A stretch of 58,065 nucleotides of DNA, taken from contig CADEGR010000013.1 of NCBI GenBank assembly GCA_902826935.1, positions 1 through 58,065 of the forward strand, in the 5' to 3' direction. Positions 1-12,780 of this stretch are shown here, one piece after another (positions within the stretch are counted from its first letter, which is position 1; every line of letters starts with the position of its first letter). The position numbers and the translations under genes are program-made. This DNA comes from an uncultured Alphaproteobacteria bacterium. Its GTDB lineage: Bacteria > Pseudomonadota > Alphaproteobacteria > Geminicoccales > Geminicoccaceae. Under the pieces are notes generated by a model. That model did no database searches. It was not told the DNA's origin and worked only from the letters and a program-made list of their open reading frames with translations.

Positions 1-233
1 GAATCGCCCTCCTTAAGGGCATGCTGCATGCCGACCGCGACCGCTTCCTGGCCGATATAGAGATGGCAGAAGCCGCCGATCAGACCCATGCCGTAGAGCT
101 GGCCCGCCTTCTCCTCGAAGCGCCGGATCAGCAGCATGTCGCGATAGTAGCCGAGCAGCTCCTCGGTCGCCGGCAGATCCATGCCGTCGGCCTCGGCCTT
201 GGTCCGCTTCGATCCACGGCGCGCCGTCGCCAT
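1..233 (-). CDS. pdhA: Pyruvate dehydrogenase E1 component subunit alpha (N-terminal part, cut by window edge)
   Basis: Only the first 77 or so codons are inside the window; the gene runs off the left edge. The translation starts with a basic leader and then shows the PDH E1-alpha signature LLGYYRDMLLIRRFEEK followed by GGFCHLYIGQEAVAVG, the entrance of the thiamine-diphosphate-dependent E1 fold. The enzyme decarboxylates pyruvate and passes the acetyl group to the lipoyl E2 subunit. The ATG at 233 is preceded on the minus strand by GGGAGG with 9 nt spacing, which supports this start. It follows ftsB on the same strand after a 146-nt gap, an order common in alphaproteobacteria (eno-ftsB-pdhA). 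Confidence 0.93.
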   Translation of the reverse strand, partial: MATARRGSKRTKAEADGMDLPATEELLGYYRDMLLIRRFEEKAGQLYGMGLIGGFCHLYIGQEAVAVGMQHALKEGD

Positions 234-379
234 TCCGTTCAGCCTCCCAGCCCAGCGATCGTTCGACCTGCAGCCAGCCCAGCCAGCCGCAGCGGGTTAA
301 ACATCATCCAGCACGGCATGTTAAGACCGTGGCGCGCATGGCAGGCATGCACGGCGTGCGAGCAACGCCAGCCATCAGG

Positions 380-712
380 CTACTGCGCGGCCTGGTTGCG
401 ATCGAGCAAAATGATCACGTCCTGGGGCGCCACCAGGCTCAAGCTGCGCCGCGCCTCCTCGTCGAGCAGGTCGGGATCGAGGCTGGTCGACCGAAGCCGG
501 CCGACCTTGCGCTCGAGCAACGTGCGCTCGGCCTCGAGCCCCGCCAGCTGGCGCTCGGCCAGATCGACCTCGACGCTCAGATTCTGCCAGGCCAGCAAGC
601 CGCGGCTGCCATTGACGGCGTGATAGCCGAAATAGGCCGCAAGGCCGATCCCGATGACCAGCAGCCAATGCTGCCAGCGCAGCCGCATCCTCAGCTCGAA
701 TGGCATCCGCAC
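380..712 (-). CDS. ftsB: FtsB/DivIC-family septum formation initiator
   Basis: A 110-residue protein with a short cytoplasmic N-terminus, one membrane segment at about residues 15-32 (WLLVIGIGLAAYFGYHAV) and an extracytoplasmic coiled coil (residues about 42-72, with LAERQLAGLEAERTLLERKV). This is the architecture of FtsB, which links FtsQ and FtsL in the divisome. The GTG at 712 has a GAGG ribosome site 7 nt upstream; an in-frame ATG at 706 is the alternative. It lies 9 nt after the eno stop, so it is probably cotranscribed with eno and upstream of pdhA. The family is assigned from topology and neighbourhood, since the sequence itself is poorly conserved. Confidence 0.85.
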   Translation of the reverse strand: MRMPFELRMRLRWQHWLLVIGIGLAAYFGYHAVNGSRGLLAWQNLSVEVDLAERQLAGLEAERTLLERKVGRLRSTSLDPDLLDEEARRSLSLVAPQDVIILLDRNQAAQ

Positions 713-721
713 TGGCTCGCC

Positions 722-2874
<2,153 letters not shown>

Positions 2875-2889
2875 GGCGGGCAGGCGCCG

Positions 2890-4518
<1,629 letters not shown>

Positions 4519-4614
4519 GGGAGCCAGAGTATCGACGAACGGTGAGCAAAAGGCAATCGCGGCGACCGGCTGGGCGCCGGCTGGACCAGGCGACGAGGCT
4601 GCGGCACGGGCGCC

Positions 4615-4986
4615 TCAGTCCGCCGTGGGCGCGCTGGGCTTGGCGGGCTCAGCCGGCACCGCCGGCGCCGGGCTGGCGGCCGGCGGCGCTTCGGGCGTGG
4701 CGGCGGGCGCGGTCGCCGGGCTGCCAGCGGCCGGCACATCGAGGATCGAGCGGGTCGCCGGCTGATGGGTCGCCAGGATCGCCAGGCCCAGGCTGGTGCA
4801 GATGAAGCCGCCGGCGAGCAGGCCCGTGGTCCGGGTCAGCAGATTGGCCGAGGCCCGTCCGCTCATCATGCCGCCGGTGCCGCCGCCGCCCATGCCGAGC
4901 GCGCCGCCCTCGCTGCGCTGCAGGAGGATCACGGCCACCAGCGCGACCGCGATGATCAGATGGACAATCAAGAGAACCGTCATCAT
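4615..4986 (-). CDS. secG: Preprotein translocase subunit SecG
   Basis: Small subunit of the SecYEG channel that stimulates protein translocation across the inner membrane. The protein opens with a hydrophobic segment (VLLIVHLIIAVALVAVILL), the conserved QRSEGGALGMGGG loop, the GRASANLLTRTT motif and a second hydrophobic helix (FICTSLGLAILA). Residues from about 85 to 123 are a low-complexity Pro/Ala tail, frequent in alphaproteobacterial SecG. Two adjacent ATG codons (4986 and 4983) could start it. It is followed by pyrG and preceded by tpiA, a standard order in this class. Confidence 0.93.
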   Translation of the reverse strand: MMTVLLIVHLIIAVALVAVILLQRSEGGALGMGGGGTGGMMSGRASANLLTRTTGLLAGGFICTSLGLAILATHQPATRSILDVPAAGSPATAPAATPEAPPAASPAPAVPAEPAKPSAPTAD

Positions 4987-5043
4987 GGAAGGGCTATCGC
5001 CTCCAGCCTGTCAGTGCGTCGTCAGTATCGGCCGCGCGCTCGC

Positions 5044-5808
5044 TCATCGGGCCGCCCGGCTGCCGGCCTGCCGGATCGCCAGGAACTCGTCGGCCTGCAG
5101 GCAGGCGCCGCCGACCAGCACGCCGTCGACCTCCGGGATCGCCAGGATCTCGCCGGCATTGGCGGCCTTGACCGAGCCGCCATAGAGCAGCCCGAGCGAG
5201 GCGCCATCCGGCACCAGCTGGCCCAGCCGCTTGCGGAGATGGGCATGGGTGCGCTCGATATCGGCCGCGGTCGGCGTGCGGCCGGTGCCGATCGCCCAGA
5301 CCGGCTCGTAGGCGACGATCAGCCACTCCGCGCTGGCCCCCTCGGGCAGGCTGCCCTCGAGCTGCCGGTCCAGGACCGCGAGCGTCTGGCCGGCCTGCCA
5401 CTCCGCCTCGGTCTCGCCGATGCAGAGCACCACCGCCAGCCCGGCGGCGTGCGCGGCCTTGGCCTTGGCCTGGACCAGGGCATCGGTCTCGCCATGGCCC
5501 TGCCGGCGCTCGGAATGGCCGACGATCACCAGCCGACAGCCGGCATCCTGCAGCATCGGCGCGCTGAGGTCGCCGGTGAAGGCACCCTTGGCTTGCGGCG
5601 CGCAGTCCTGGCCGCCCAGCAGCACCTGGCTGCCGGCCAGGCGCTGGGCGATCGCGGCCAGCAGCGTGGCGGGCGGGAAGATCGCGAGCGTGCCGGCGCC
5701 GCTGCCCTGGCTAGCGCCGTTGACCAGAGCGTCGGCCAACGCCAGGCCATCGGCGCGCAGGCCGTTCATTTTCCAATTGCCGGCGATGATCGGACGTGCC
5801 CAAGGCAT
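5044..5808 (-). CDS. tpiA: Triosephosphate isomerase
   Basis: Interconverts dihydroxyacetone phosphate and glyceraldehyde-3-phosphate. The 254-residue barrel has the N-terminal AGNWKMNG lysine, the catalytic His in VIVGHSERRQ, the catalytic Glu in VAYEPVWAIGTGRTP and the phosphate-binding LLYGGSVKAANA. Full length with ATG at 5808. It is first in the minus-strand run and divergent from ppiD. No second tpiA-like gene is seen near the polyol operon at 40-54 kb, so DHAP released there would be handled by this enzyme or another elsewhere. Confidence 0.97.
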   Translation of the reverse strand: MPWARPIIAGNWKMNGLRADGLALADALVNGASQGSGAGTLAIFPPATLLAAIAQRLAGSQVLLGGQDCAPQAKGAFTGDLSAPMLQDAGCRLVIVGHSERRQGHGETDALVQAKAKAAHAAGLAVVLCIGETEAEWQAGQTLAVLDRQLEGSLPEGASAEWLIVAYEPVWAIGTGRTPTAADIERTHAHLRKRLGQLVPDGASLGLLYGGSVKAANAGEILAIPEVDGVLVGGACLQADEFLAIRQAGSRAAR

Positions 5809-5903
5809 GGCGGCTACCAGGTCTGCTCGCGAGATCAGGGGTTGCCCGGGGATCTAGCACACGACCCCGCCGCTGGCCAGCGCCGCGGCAGCCAACTTGC
5901 CGG

Positions 5904-5932
5904 TTGCCCATCCCCGCGGCGCTGCCTAGATT
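5904..5932 (+). promoter_or_regulatory. Candidate sigma-70 promoter for ppiD-trpE
   Basis: TTGCCC (5904-5909) and TAGATT (5927-5932) are separated by 17 nt in the divergent tpiA/ppiD gap, about 60 nt before the ppiD ATG. The match is partial and no other evidence is available. Confidence 0.3.
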
Positions 5933-5990
5933 GCCGCCCAAGCCGTGGCGCACGAGCGCGCCTTGACCTTCGCAATGTTGCTGATCGCCC

Positions 5991-7928
5991 ATGCTCAACG
6001 TTCTCCGCCAACAGGCTAGCTCCTGGGTCGTCAAGGCCCTCCTCCTTTTGCTGGTCGTGAGCTTCGCGATCTGGGGGATCGGCGACGTGTTCTTCGGCGG
6101 CGGCCAGAGCAGCACCGTCGCCAAGGTCGGCGGCGCCGAGATCAAGACCCAGGAGCTCGACGAGGCCTTCAAGCGCGCGCTCGACACCGTGCAGCAGCAG
6201 ATCGGCACGACCCTCGATCGCGAGCAGGCGATCGGCCTTGGCCTGATGCAGCGCTCGCTGCAGGAGCTGGTGGCGCAGCGGCTGATCGATCAGGAAGCGC
6301 ATACGCTGGGCCTGGCCGTGGCCGACGACACGCTCCGCCAGATGGTGGTCGACAACGAGCTGTTCCAGACCAACGGCACGTTCGATCGGACCAGGATGGA
6401 GCAGCTGCTGCGCGCCAATGGCCTGACCGAGCAAAGCTATGTCGCCGGCCTGCGCCAGGACTTTCTGCGCACCAGCCTGACCAGCAGCGTGACCCAGCCG
6501 GTCAAGACGCCGAGCTTCCTGGTGGATCGTCTCTATCGCTACCAGAACGAGCAGCGGACCGGCCGCTACGCGACGGTCCGGACCGCTGCGATCACCAATG
6601 TGCCGGCACCGACCGAGGCCGATCTGACGACGCTCTACGAGGGCAATCTGAAGCGCTTCGCGGTGCCGGAGTTCCGCACGGTCAGCTTCGTGGCGCTGAC
6701 GCCAGAGGCGCTGATTCCGGAGTTCATGCCGGACGAGGCGGCGATCCGCCGAGCCTATGACGAACGCCAGGCGCAGTTCCGCACGCCCGAGCGGCGGACC
6801 ATCGAGCAGCTGCTGGCCAAGGACCAGGCGACCATCGAGCAGGCGGCCAAGCTGGTGAACGAGGGCAAGAGCTTCGCCGATGCCGCCAAGGCGATGACGG
6901 CGGCGGGCGTGACCGCCGACACGCTGGGCTCGGTCACCAAGCAGGACCTGCCGCTGGGCCTGGGCGATGCCGCCTTCGCGCCGGCGGTCAACGCGCTGAG
7001 CGCGCCGGTCGAGAGCCCGTTCGGCTGGCATCTGTTCCGCGCCACGGCGAACGAGCCCGAGGTGGTGACGCCGTTCGAGACCGCCAAGGTCGAGCTCGGC
7101 CGCGAGCTGGCGCTCGAGCAGGCCCATGACAAGCTGCCCGATTTCGCCAACCGCCTGGACGATGAGCTGGCGGCTGGCAGCAGCGTCAAGGACGCCGCGA
7201 ACGCGGTCGGCCTCGCGGTCAAGACGCTGCCGGCGGTCAACCGCCAGGGCCAGGACGCCGCCGGCCAGCAGCCGGCCGAGCTGCCGGCTTGGCCGGAGTT
7301 CCTGACGACCGCCTTTGGCGCTTCGGTCAATCAGCCGAGCCTCCTGGAGGAAACCCAGGACGGCAACTACTTCGTGCTGCAGGTCGACCAGATCACGCCC
7401 GAGCGGCAAAAGAGCCTGGACGAGGTCAAGGCCGAGGTGACCGAGCTGTGGCAGGCCGAGCAGCGGGACCGGCTGGCCAAGGAGCAGGCCACCGCCCTGC
7501 GCGCCGAGATCGCCAAGGGACGCTCGCTGGGCGTGGTCGCGCGCGACCGGCGGCTCGTGGTCGATGCCGTGCAGCCGGTCAAGCGGGGCGGCGCGCCCGC
7601 CGATCAGAACGTGCCGCCGGCGCTGGTCCAGGCGCTGTTCGCGACCGCGCCCGGCCAGCTCGCCGAGCAGCCGGTGCCGGTGCAAGACGGCTATGCCGTG
7701 GTCCAGACCGACCAGGTGATCCCAGCCGATCCGGCGACCGACCAGGCTGGCGTCACGGCGCTGCAGCAGCAGCTGGATGACGGTCAGCGCCAGGACCTGC
7801 TGAGCCAGTATCAGCTGGCGCTGCAGCAGGCCCATCCGGTCGAGATCGACAATGCCGCGCTCAACCGGCTGATCAGCAACGAGCTGGATCTGCCCGCCGG
7901 GCCGCCCACCTTGCCGTCGGACTACTGA
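5991..7928 (+). CDS. ppiD: Membrane-anchored peptidyl-prolyl isomerase, PpiD/SurA type
   Basis: A 645-residue periplasmic folding factor: a cytoplasmic N-terminus, one membrane helix at about residues 14-32 (VVKALLLLLVVSFAIWGIGDVFF, the PpiD hallmark), a SurA-like N-terminal chaperone region, and a parvulin-like PPIC domain at roughly residues 262-355 ending in SPFGWHLFRA. Expected role is folding of secreted and outer-membrane proteins near the Sec exit. The parvulin domain is moderately diverged, so isomerase activity is less sure than the chaperone role. The TGA overlaps the trpE ATG by one base (TGATG), implying translational coupling with tryptophan synthesis, an order common in alphaproteobacteria. 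Confidence 0.9.
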   Translation: MLNVLRQQASSWVVKALLLLLVVSFAIWGIGDVFFGGGQSSTVAKVGGAEIKTQELDEAFKRALDTVQQQIGTTLDREQAIGLGLMQRSLQELVAQRLIDQEAHTLGLAVADDTLRQMVVDNELFQTNGTFDRTRMEQLLRANGLTEQSYVAGLRQDFLRTSLTSSVTQPVKTPSFLVDRLYRYQNEQRTGRYATVRTAAITNVPAPTEADLTTLYEGNLKRFAVPEFRTVSFVALTPEALIPEFMPDEAAIRRAYDERQAQFRTPERRTIEQLLAKDQATIEQAAKLVNEGKSFADAAKAMTAAGVTADTLGSVTKQDLPLGLGDAAFAPAVNALSAPVESPFGWHLFRATANEPEVVTPFETAKVELGRELALEQAHDKLPDFANRLDDELAAGSSVKDAANAVGLAVKTLPAVNRQGQDAAGQQPAELPAWPEFLTTAFGASVNQPSLLEETQDGNYFVLQVDQITPERQKSLDEVKAEVTELWQAEQRDRLAKEQATALRAEIAKGRSLGVVARDRRLVVDAVQPVKRGGAPADQNVPPALVQALFATAPGQLAEQPVPVQDGYAVVQTDQVIPADPATDQAGVTALQQQLDDGQRQDLLSQYQLALQQAHPVEIDNAALNRLISNELDLPAGPPTLPSDY

Positions 7929-9433
7929 TGCAGCCCAGCCCCGAGTTCGCGCGCTTCGCCGAGGCTTATGCCGCCGGGCGAGCGCAGGTGGTCTGGACCT
8001 CCTTGGTCGCGGATCTCGAGACCCCGGTCTCCGCGATGCTGAAGCTGGCCGAAGGCCGGCCCTACAGCTTCCTCCTGGAATCGGTCGAAGGCGGGGCGGT
8101 GCGCGGCCGCTACTCGGCGATCGGCATGAAGCCCGATCTGATCTGGCGCTGCTTTGGCGACCGGGTCGAGATCAATCGCCAGGCGCGCCATGATCTGCGC
8201 AGCTTCGAGGCCGGCGCCGACGGCGCGCTCGCCTCGCTGCGCGCCTTGATCGCCGAATGCCGGATCGACCTGCCGGCGGCGCTGCCGCCGATGGCGGCCG
8301 GGCTGTTCGGCTATCTCGGCTACGACATGGTCCGGCTGATGGAGCGCCTGCCGGATGCCAATCCGGATGAGCTCGGCATCCCGGACGCGGTGCTGGTCCG
8401 GCCGACCGTGATGGCGATCTTCGACAATATCGAGGATCGGGTGGTGCTGGTGACGCCGGTCTGGCCGTCGGCCGAGCTGGGGGCCCGGGCCGCCTACGAC
8501 CTCGCCCGCGAGCGGCTGGCGGATGTGGTCGCCGACTTCGATCGTGGCCTGCCGCACCGGCCCGAGCCGCCGCGCCGCACGCCGCTGCCGGCACCGGTCT
8601 CGAACGTGACCCGCGCCCAGTACCACGCCATGGTCGAGCAGGCGAAGGCCTACATCCGGGCGGGCGACATCTTCCAGATGGTGCCCTCCCAGCGCTTCAG
8701 CCTGCCCTTCGATCTGCCGCCCTTGGCGCTGTATCGGGCGCTGCGCCGGCTCAACCCCTCGCCGTTCCTGTTCTATCTGGATTTCGACGGCTTCGCCCTG
8801 GTCGGCTCGAGCCCCGAGATCCTGGTCCGGCTGCGCGATGGCACGGTGGTGGTCCGGCCGATCGCCGGCACCCGGCCGCGCGGCGCCGACCGGGCCGAGG
8901 ACCAGGCCTATGCCGAGGCGCTGCTGGGCGACGCCAAGGAGCTGGCCGAGCATCTGATGCTGCTGGATCTGGGCCGCAACGATGTCGGCCGCGTCGCCCA
9001 GATCGGCAGCGTCAAGGTGACCGAGAAGATGATCGTGGAGTACTACAGCCACGTCATGCACATCGTGTCCAACGTCGAGGGCCGGATCCGGCCGGATGCG
9101 GATGCGCTCGATGCGCTGATCGGCGGCTTCCCGGCCGGCACGGTCAGCGGCGCGCCCAAGATCCGGGCGATGGAGATCATCGACGAGCTGGAGCTGGTGC
9201 GCCGCGGCTTCTACGCCGGCGCGGTCGGCTATTTCAGCGCCGATGGCAACATGGACACGTGCATCGCCTTGCGCACCGCGTTGCTCAAGGACGGCACGAT
9301 GTATGTCCAGGCCGGCGGCGGCGTGGTCGCCGACAGCGATCCGGATGCCGAATACGAGGAAAGCCGCAACAAGGCGAAGGCGCTCTTGCGAGCCGCCGAG
9401 GAAGCGGTCCGCTTCGCCCAAGGCAGCCGCTAG
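7928..9433 (+). CDS. trpE: Anthranilate synthase component I
   Basis: Catalyses the first step of tryptophan synthesis, chorismate to anthranilate, using ammonia delivered by TrpG. The 501-residue protein carries the LLES element (residues 49-52) that forms the tryptophan feedback site, then the chorismate-binding domain with GDIFQMVPSQRF, GSSPEILVR, PIAGTRPRGA, HLMLLDLGRND and GTVSGAPKIRAMEIIDELE. It is a stand-alone TrpE, not a TrpEG fusion. Its partner trpG is 1.7 kb downstream, separated by an oppositely oriented gene, so trpE depends on the ppiD transcript rather than on a trp operon promoter. Confidence 0.97.
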   Translation: MQPSPEFARFAEAYAAGRAQVVWTSLVADLETPVSAMLKLAEGRPYSFLLESVEGGAVRGRYSAIGMKPDLIWRCFGDRVEINRQARHDLRSFEAGADGALASLRALIAECRIDLPAALPPMAAGLFGYLGYDMVRLMERLPDANPDELGIPDAVLVRPTVMAIFDNIEDRVVLVTPVWPSAELGARAAYDLARERLADVVADFDRGLPHRPEPPRRTPLPAPVSNVTRAQYHAMVEQAKAYIRAGDIFQMVPSQRFSLPFDLPPLALYRALRRLNPSPFLFYLDFDGFALVGSSPEILVRLRDGTVVVRPIAGTRPRGADRAEDQAYAEALLGDAKELAEHLMLLDLGRNDVGRVAQIGSVKVTEKMIVEYYSHVMHIVSNVEGRIRPDADALDALIGGFPAGTVSGAPKIRAMEIIDELELVRRGFYAGAVGYFSADGNMDTCIALRTALLKDGTMYVQAGGGVVADSDPDAEYEESRNKAKALLRAAEEAVRFAQGSR

Positions 9434-9454
9434 CCGGCCGGCGTGGCGCGGTCG

Positions 9455-10798
9455 CTAGTTGACGCGGGCGGTCTGGGTGCTGCGCTGGGCCTGGAGGTAG
9501 CGGCCGCAGACATTGGCGACCAGGCCGTCCTCGCAGGCCTGGCGCGCCGCGATGGCGCTGATCGGCACCAGCTGGAAGCCCTTCGCCGACAGGCCGCCCA
9601 GCCAGCCGCGCAAGGCTTCGATCGTGGCATCGTGGGGATGGCCGATCGCGACCGCGCTGCCGCGCGCCCTAGCGACCCGCTCGACCTGGGCCAGCTGGAC
9701 CTGGATCGCGCCGAGCTCGACCTGGTTGTCGAGGAACACGTCGCGGCCGGCATAGGCGACATGCTGGCGCCGCGCCTCGGCGACGCCGACCGAGTTGGGG
9801 CTGGTGCGCGAGTCCAGGAACATCAGGCCGCGCCGCTGCAGCACGGCCATGACCAGGGCCATGCGGTGGGCATCGGTGGTCAGCTTCGAGCCCATGTGGT
9901 TGTTGATGCCGACATAGCCGCCGAAGCGGTCGAGGCTGGTTTCCAGCCGGCTCGTGAACTCCTGGTCGTCGAGCGAGGTCAGGAGCGCTTGCGGGCCCGG
10001 CCATTCCGCGCCGATCGGCTCCATCGGCATGTGCACCAGGAGCTCGTGGCCGGCCTGGTGCGCCGCCGCGGTTTGGCGCGCCAGGTCCTCGGCATAGGGC
10101 AGGAAGGCGAGCGTCAGCGGGCCGGGCAGCCGGTTGAGGGCGGCGGTGTTGCCGCGGTTCATGCCGAGGTCGTCGAGCACCAGGGCGATCGCCGGCCGGT
10201 CATCCAGGGCGACCTGGCTGACCGCGTTGCGCAGCCAGGTCGGCAGCACCGCCAGCTCCTGGCGCGGCCGGGCCAGCCGGGGCTCGGAGGGCGGGCTGAG
10301 GGCGGCCAGGTCGGCATCGGGCGCCGGCGGGCGGCTCCGCGCGGCGCGCAGGGCCTCGGCATAGTCGTCGGCCTCGGTCGGCCGCTCGACGAAGTGCTGC
10401 GGCGAGGGCATGGGCGCGGCCGGGGTGCCGGGGCGCAGATCAAGCGGCGGTGCCGCGCGCGTGGCGAGGGCAGCCATGCTCCTGGTCTCGGCCGTGGGCG
10501 AGCCGCGCTGGCCGGCGCGCGTCAAAGCGGTGATCGCCGGGCTGCGCCAAGGCAGGGCCGCGATCAGCTGATCGGCCGGATCGCGGGAATCGACGTTGGC
10601 CTGGCGCAGGCTCGCGAGCCAGACCCGGCGATGGTCGTCCGCGGCCTGGTGGGCGGGCCAGGCCAGCCACACCACGACCGCCACGGCCAGCGCCGCCAAT
10701 GCCGCCTCGGTTGCGCCGAACTGGCGCGGCAGCCAGCGCTGGGCGAGCGTGCTCCAGCGGCTGCGACGGCGGCGCCTGGCGGACCGATACGGCGTCAT
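9455..10798 (-). CDS. Divergent polysaccharide deacetylase family protein (YibQ type)
   Basis: A 447-residue protein with a basic N-terminus, one membrane helix at about residues 34-50 (ALAALAVAVVVWLAW), a low-complexity linker, and a C-terminal NodB-like barrel. The domain starts at PAIALVLDDLGMNRGNTAALNRLPG and includes ELLVHMPMEP, VGINNHMGSKLT, LMFLDSRTSPNSV and AIGHPH, the metal-site motifs of the divergent polysaccharide deacetylase family. Likely acts in the periplasm on an envelope glycan; substrate unknown. It converges on trpE with only 21 nt between stops and diverges from trpG, splitting the trp genes. ATG at 10798. Confidence 0.85.
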   Translation of the reverse strand: MTPYRSARRRRRSRWSTLAQRWLPRQFGATEAALAALAVAVVVWLAWPAHQAADDHRRVWLASLRQANVDSRDPADQLIAALPWRSPAITALTRAGQRGSPTAETRSMAALATRAAPPLDLRPGTPAAPMPSPQHFVERPTEADDYAEALRAARSRPPAPDADLAALSPPSEPRLARPRQELAVLPTWLRNAVSQVALDDRPAIALVLDDLGMNRGNTAALNRLPGPLTLAFLPYAEDLARQTAAAHQAGHELLVHMPMEPIGAEWPGPQALLTSLDDQEFTSRLETSLDRFGGYVGINNHMGSKLTTDAHRMALVMAVLQRRGLMFLDSRTSPNSVGVAEARRQHVAYAGRDVFLDNQVELGAIQVQLAQVERVARARGSAVAIGHPHDATIEALRGWLGGLSAKGFQLVPISAIAARQACEDGLVANVCGRYLQAQRSTQTARVN

Positions 10799-11158
10799 GC
10801 TCCGGAGAAGCTCCAGTCAAGGCGATCGATGGGCCGGATGACATCAGCAAGGCGGCCCGCCGAGCCAACGGCCGTCACCATATCACGACCGTGGGTCGGC
10901 GAATCAAGCGCTGGGCTGATAGCCCGGTATGCAGCGCCATAGAACCCGCGGCGGAGTTGATCTGGCAAGGGTCAGGGTTAACCATGACACCCATTCGCCA
11001 CGCGCTGTGGCCAGCACGGCACAGGCGTCGGCCGGCGGGCGGGCGCCGGCGGCCGGCAGCAAGCCGCAATCTGCTTGACGGCGGCAGGCCGGCCCGGTTT
11101 CCTGCAGCACTGGCGCCGCGCGGCGGGTCGCCCTGCAGACGGTCGGACGGGGGGCCGC
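10799..11158. other. Divergent intergenic region between the deacetylase gene and trpG
   Basis: About 360 nt with no convincing gene. I looked for a tryptophan leader peptide or attenuator ahead of trpG: the frame starting at ATG 10984 has a single Trp codon, no early stop and no T-tract hairpin, so attenuation is not supported. It must contain promoters for both flanking genes, but I cannot place them reliably. Confidence 0.5.
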
Positions 11159-11743
11159 ATGTTGCTCTTGCTCGATAACTACGACAGCTTCACCTACAAT
11201 CTGTACCACTATCTGGGCGAGCTGGGCGCGACGGTCCGGGTGGTCCGCAACGACGCTTTGAGCGTCGCCGAGGCGATCGCGCTGCGCCCCTCGGCGATCG
11301 TGATCTCGCCGGGCCCCTGCGATCCCGACCGCGCCGGCATCTCGCTGGCGCTGATCCAGGCGGCCGGCAGCCTCTGCCCGATCCTCGGCGTGTGCCTCGG
11401 CCACCAGGCGATCGCCCAGGCGTTCGGCGGCCGGATCGTGCGGGCACCGCAGGTCATGCACGGCAAGCTCAGCCCGATCGAGCATCAAGGGCGCGGCGTG
11501 TTCAAGGATCTGCCAGCACCCTTGACCGCGACCCGCTACCATTCCCTGATCGCCGAGGCCGAGAGCCTGCCCAACTGCCTGGAGGTCACCGCCCAGACCG
11601 CCGATGGCGTGATCATGGGCCTCAGCCATCGCGCGCTGCCGATCCACGGCGTGCAGTTCCACCCCGAGAGCATCGAGACCCAGGCCGGCCATCAGCTGCT
11701 CGCCAACTTCCTGGCCCTGGTGCCGGCGGAGGGCCAGGCATGA
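11159..11743 (+). CDS. trpG: Anthranilate synthase component II, glutamine amidotransferase
   Basis: Hydrolyses glutamine to supply ammonia to TrpE; in many bacteria the same protein also serves para-aminobenzoate synthase. The 194-residue protein begins [15 protein letters not shown] and has the oxyanion strand [13 protein letters not shown], the nucleophile in [15 protein letters not shown] and the His-Glu pair in [13 protein letters not shown] chose the ATG at 11159; an upstream TTG at 11075 would add a 28-residue Arg-rich extension that the family lacks. Its TGA overlaps the trpD ATG by the ATGA arrangement. Confidence 0.95.
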   Translation: MLLLLDNYDSFTYNLYHYLGELGATVRVVRNDALSVAEAIALRPSAIVISPGPCDPDRAGISLALIQAAGSLCPILGVCLGHQAIAQAFGGRIVRAPQVMHGKLSPIEHQGRGVFKDLPAPLTATRYHSLIAEAESLPNCLEVTAQTADGVIMGLSHRALPIHGVQFHPESIETQAGHQLLANFLALVPAEGQA

Positions 11744-12780
11744 GCCAGGCCGCGGGCGACCTCAAGCCGCTGCTCGCTTTGGCCGCCCAGGGCCGTCCGC
11801 TCGATCTGGAGCAGGCGCGCCTGGCCTTCGAGATCATGATGTCGGGCGACGCCACCCCGGCCCAGATCGGCGGCCTGCTGATGGCGCTTCGGGTGCGTGG
11901 CGAGAGCCTGGACGAGATCACCGGCGGCGCGCTCGCCATGCGTGCCAAGATGACCAAGATCGCCGCACCCGCCGAGGCGATCGACACCTGCGGCACGGGC
12001 GGCGATGCGGCCGGCACCTACAATGTCTCGACCGCCGCGGCCCTGGTGGTCGCGGCCTGCGGCGTGCCGGTCGCCAAGCACGGCAACCGCGCCTTGTCCT
12101 CGCGCGCCGGCTCGGCCGACGTGCTGACGGCGCTCGGCGTCAACATCGAGGCGCCGATGCCGGTGATCGAGCAGGCGATCGGCACCATCGGCATCGGCTT
12201 CATGATGGCGCCCCGCCACCATGGCGCGATGCGGCACGTGGCCGGCCCCAGGGTCGAGCTCGGCACCCGGACCATCTTCAATTTGCTCGGCCCCCTGTCC
12301 AATCCGGCCGGCGCCGGCCGCCAGCTGATCGGCGTGTTCGCGGCCGGCTGGGTCGAGCCCCTGGCGCGGGTGCTGGGCCGGCTCGGCTCGCGCCGGGCCT
12401 GGGTGGTGCATGGCTCCGACGGCCTGGACGAGATCACCACGACCGGCCCGACCCAGGTCTGCGAGCTGATCGAGGGCGAGGTGCGCGGCTTCGAGATCAC
12501 GCCCGAGCAGGCCGGCCTCGCCCGCGCCCGGCCGGCGGATCTGAAGGGCGGCGATGCCGAGCACAATGCGGCCGCGTTGCGCGCGGTGCTGGCGGGCCAG
12601 CCCGGCGCCTATCGCGACATCACGCTGTTGAACGCCGCGGCCGCCCTGGTGGTGGCGGAACGTGCCGCCGACCTGCGCCAGGGCGTGGCGCTGGCGGCCG
12701 CCGCCGTGGACAGCGGCGCCGCCGCCCAGGTCCTGGCGCGGCTGGTGAGCCTGACCCAGGCCGAGGCCAGCCATGGCTGA
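11740..12780 (+). CDS. trpD: Anthranilate phosphoribosyltransferase
   Basis: Transfers phosphoribose from PRPP to anthranilate, step two of the tryptophan pathway. The 346-residue protein shows [23 protein letters not shown] (PRPP loop), [62 protein letters not shown] and [20 protein letters not shown] at 11740 overlaps the trpG stop by 4 nt, and its own stop overlaps the trpC start by 8 nt, so trpGDC is translationally coupled. Confidence 0.96.
   Translation: MSQAAGDLKPLLALAAQGRPLDLEQARLAFEIMMSGDATPAQIGGLLMALRVRGESLDEITGGALAMRAKMTKIAAPAEAIDTCGTGGDAAGTYNVSTAAALVVAACGVPVAKHGNRALSSRAGSADVLTALGVNIEAPMPVIEQAIGTIGIGFMMAPRHHGAMRHVAGPRVELGTRTIFNLLGPLSNPAGAGRQLIGVFAAGWVEPLARVLGRLGSRRAWVVHGSDGLDEITTTGPTQVCELIEGEVRGFEITPEQAGLARARPADLKGGDAEHNAAALRAVLAGQPGAYRDITLLNAAAALVVAERAADLRQGVALAAAAVDSGAAAQVLARLVSLTQAEASHG

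Noticed and set aside
10984-11178. Possible trp leader peptide and attenuator before trpG
   Set aside because: The frame has one Trp codon, no short stop and no terminator hairpin with a T-tract.
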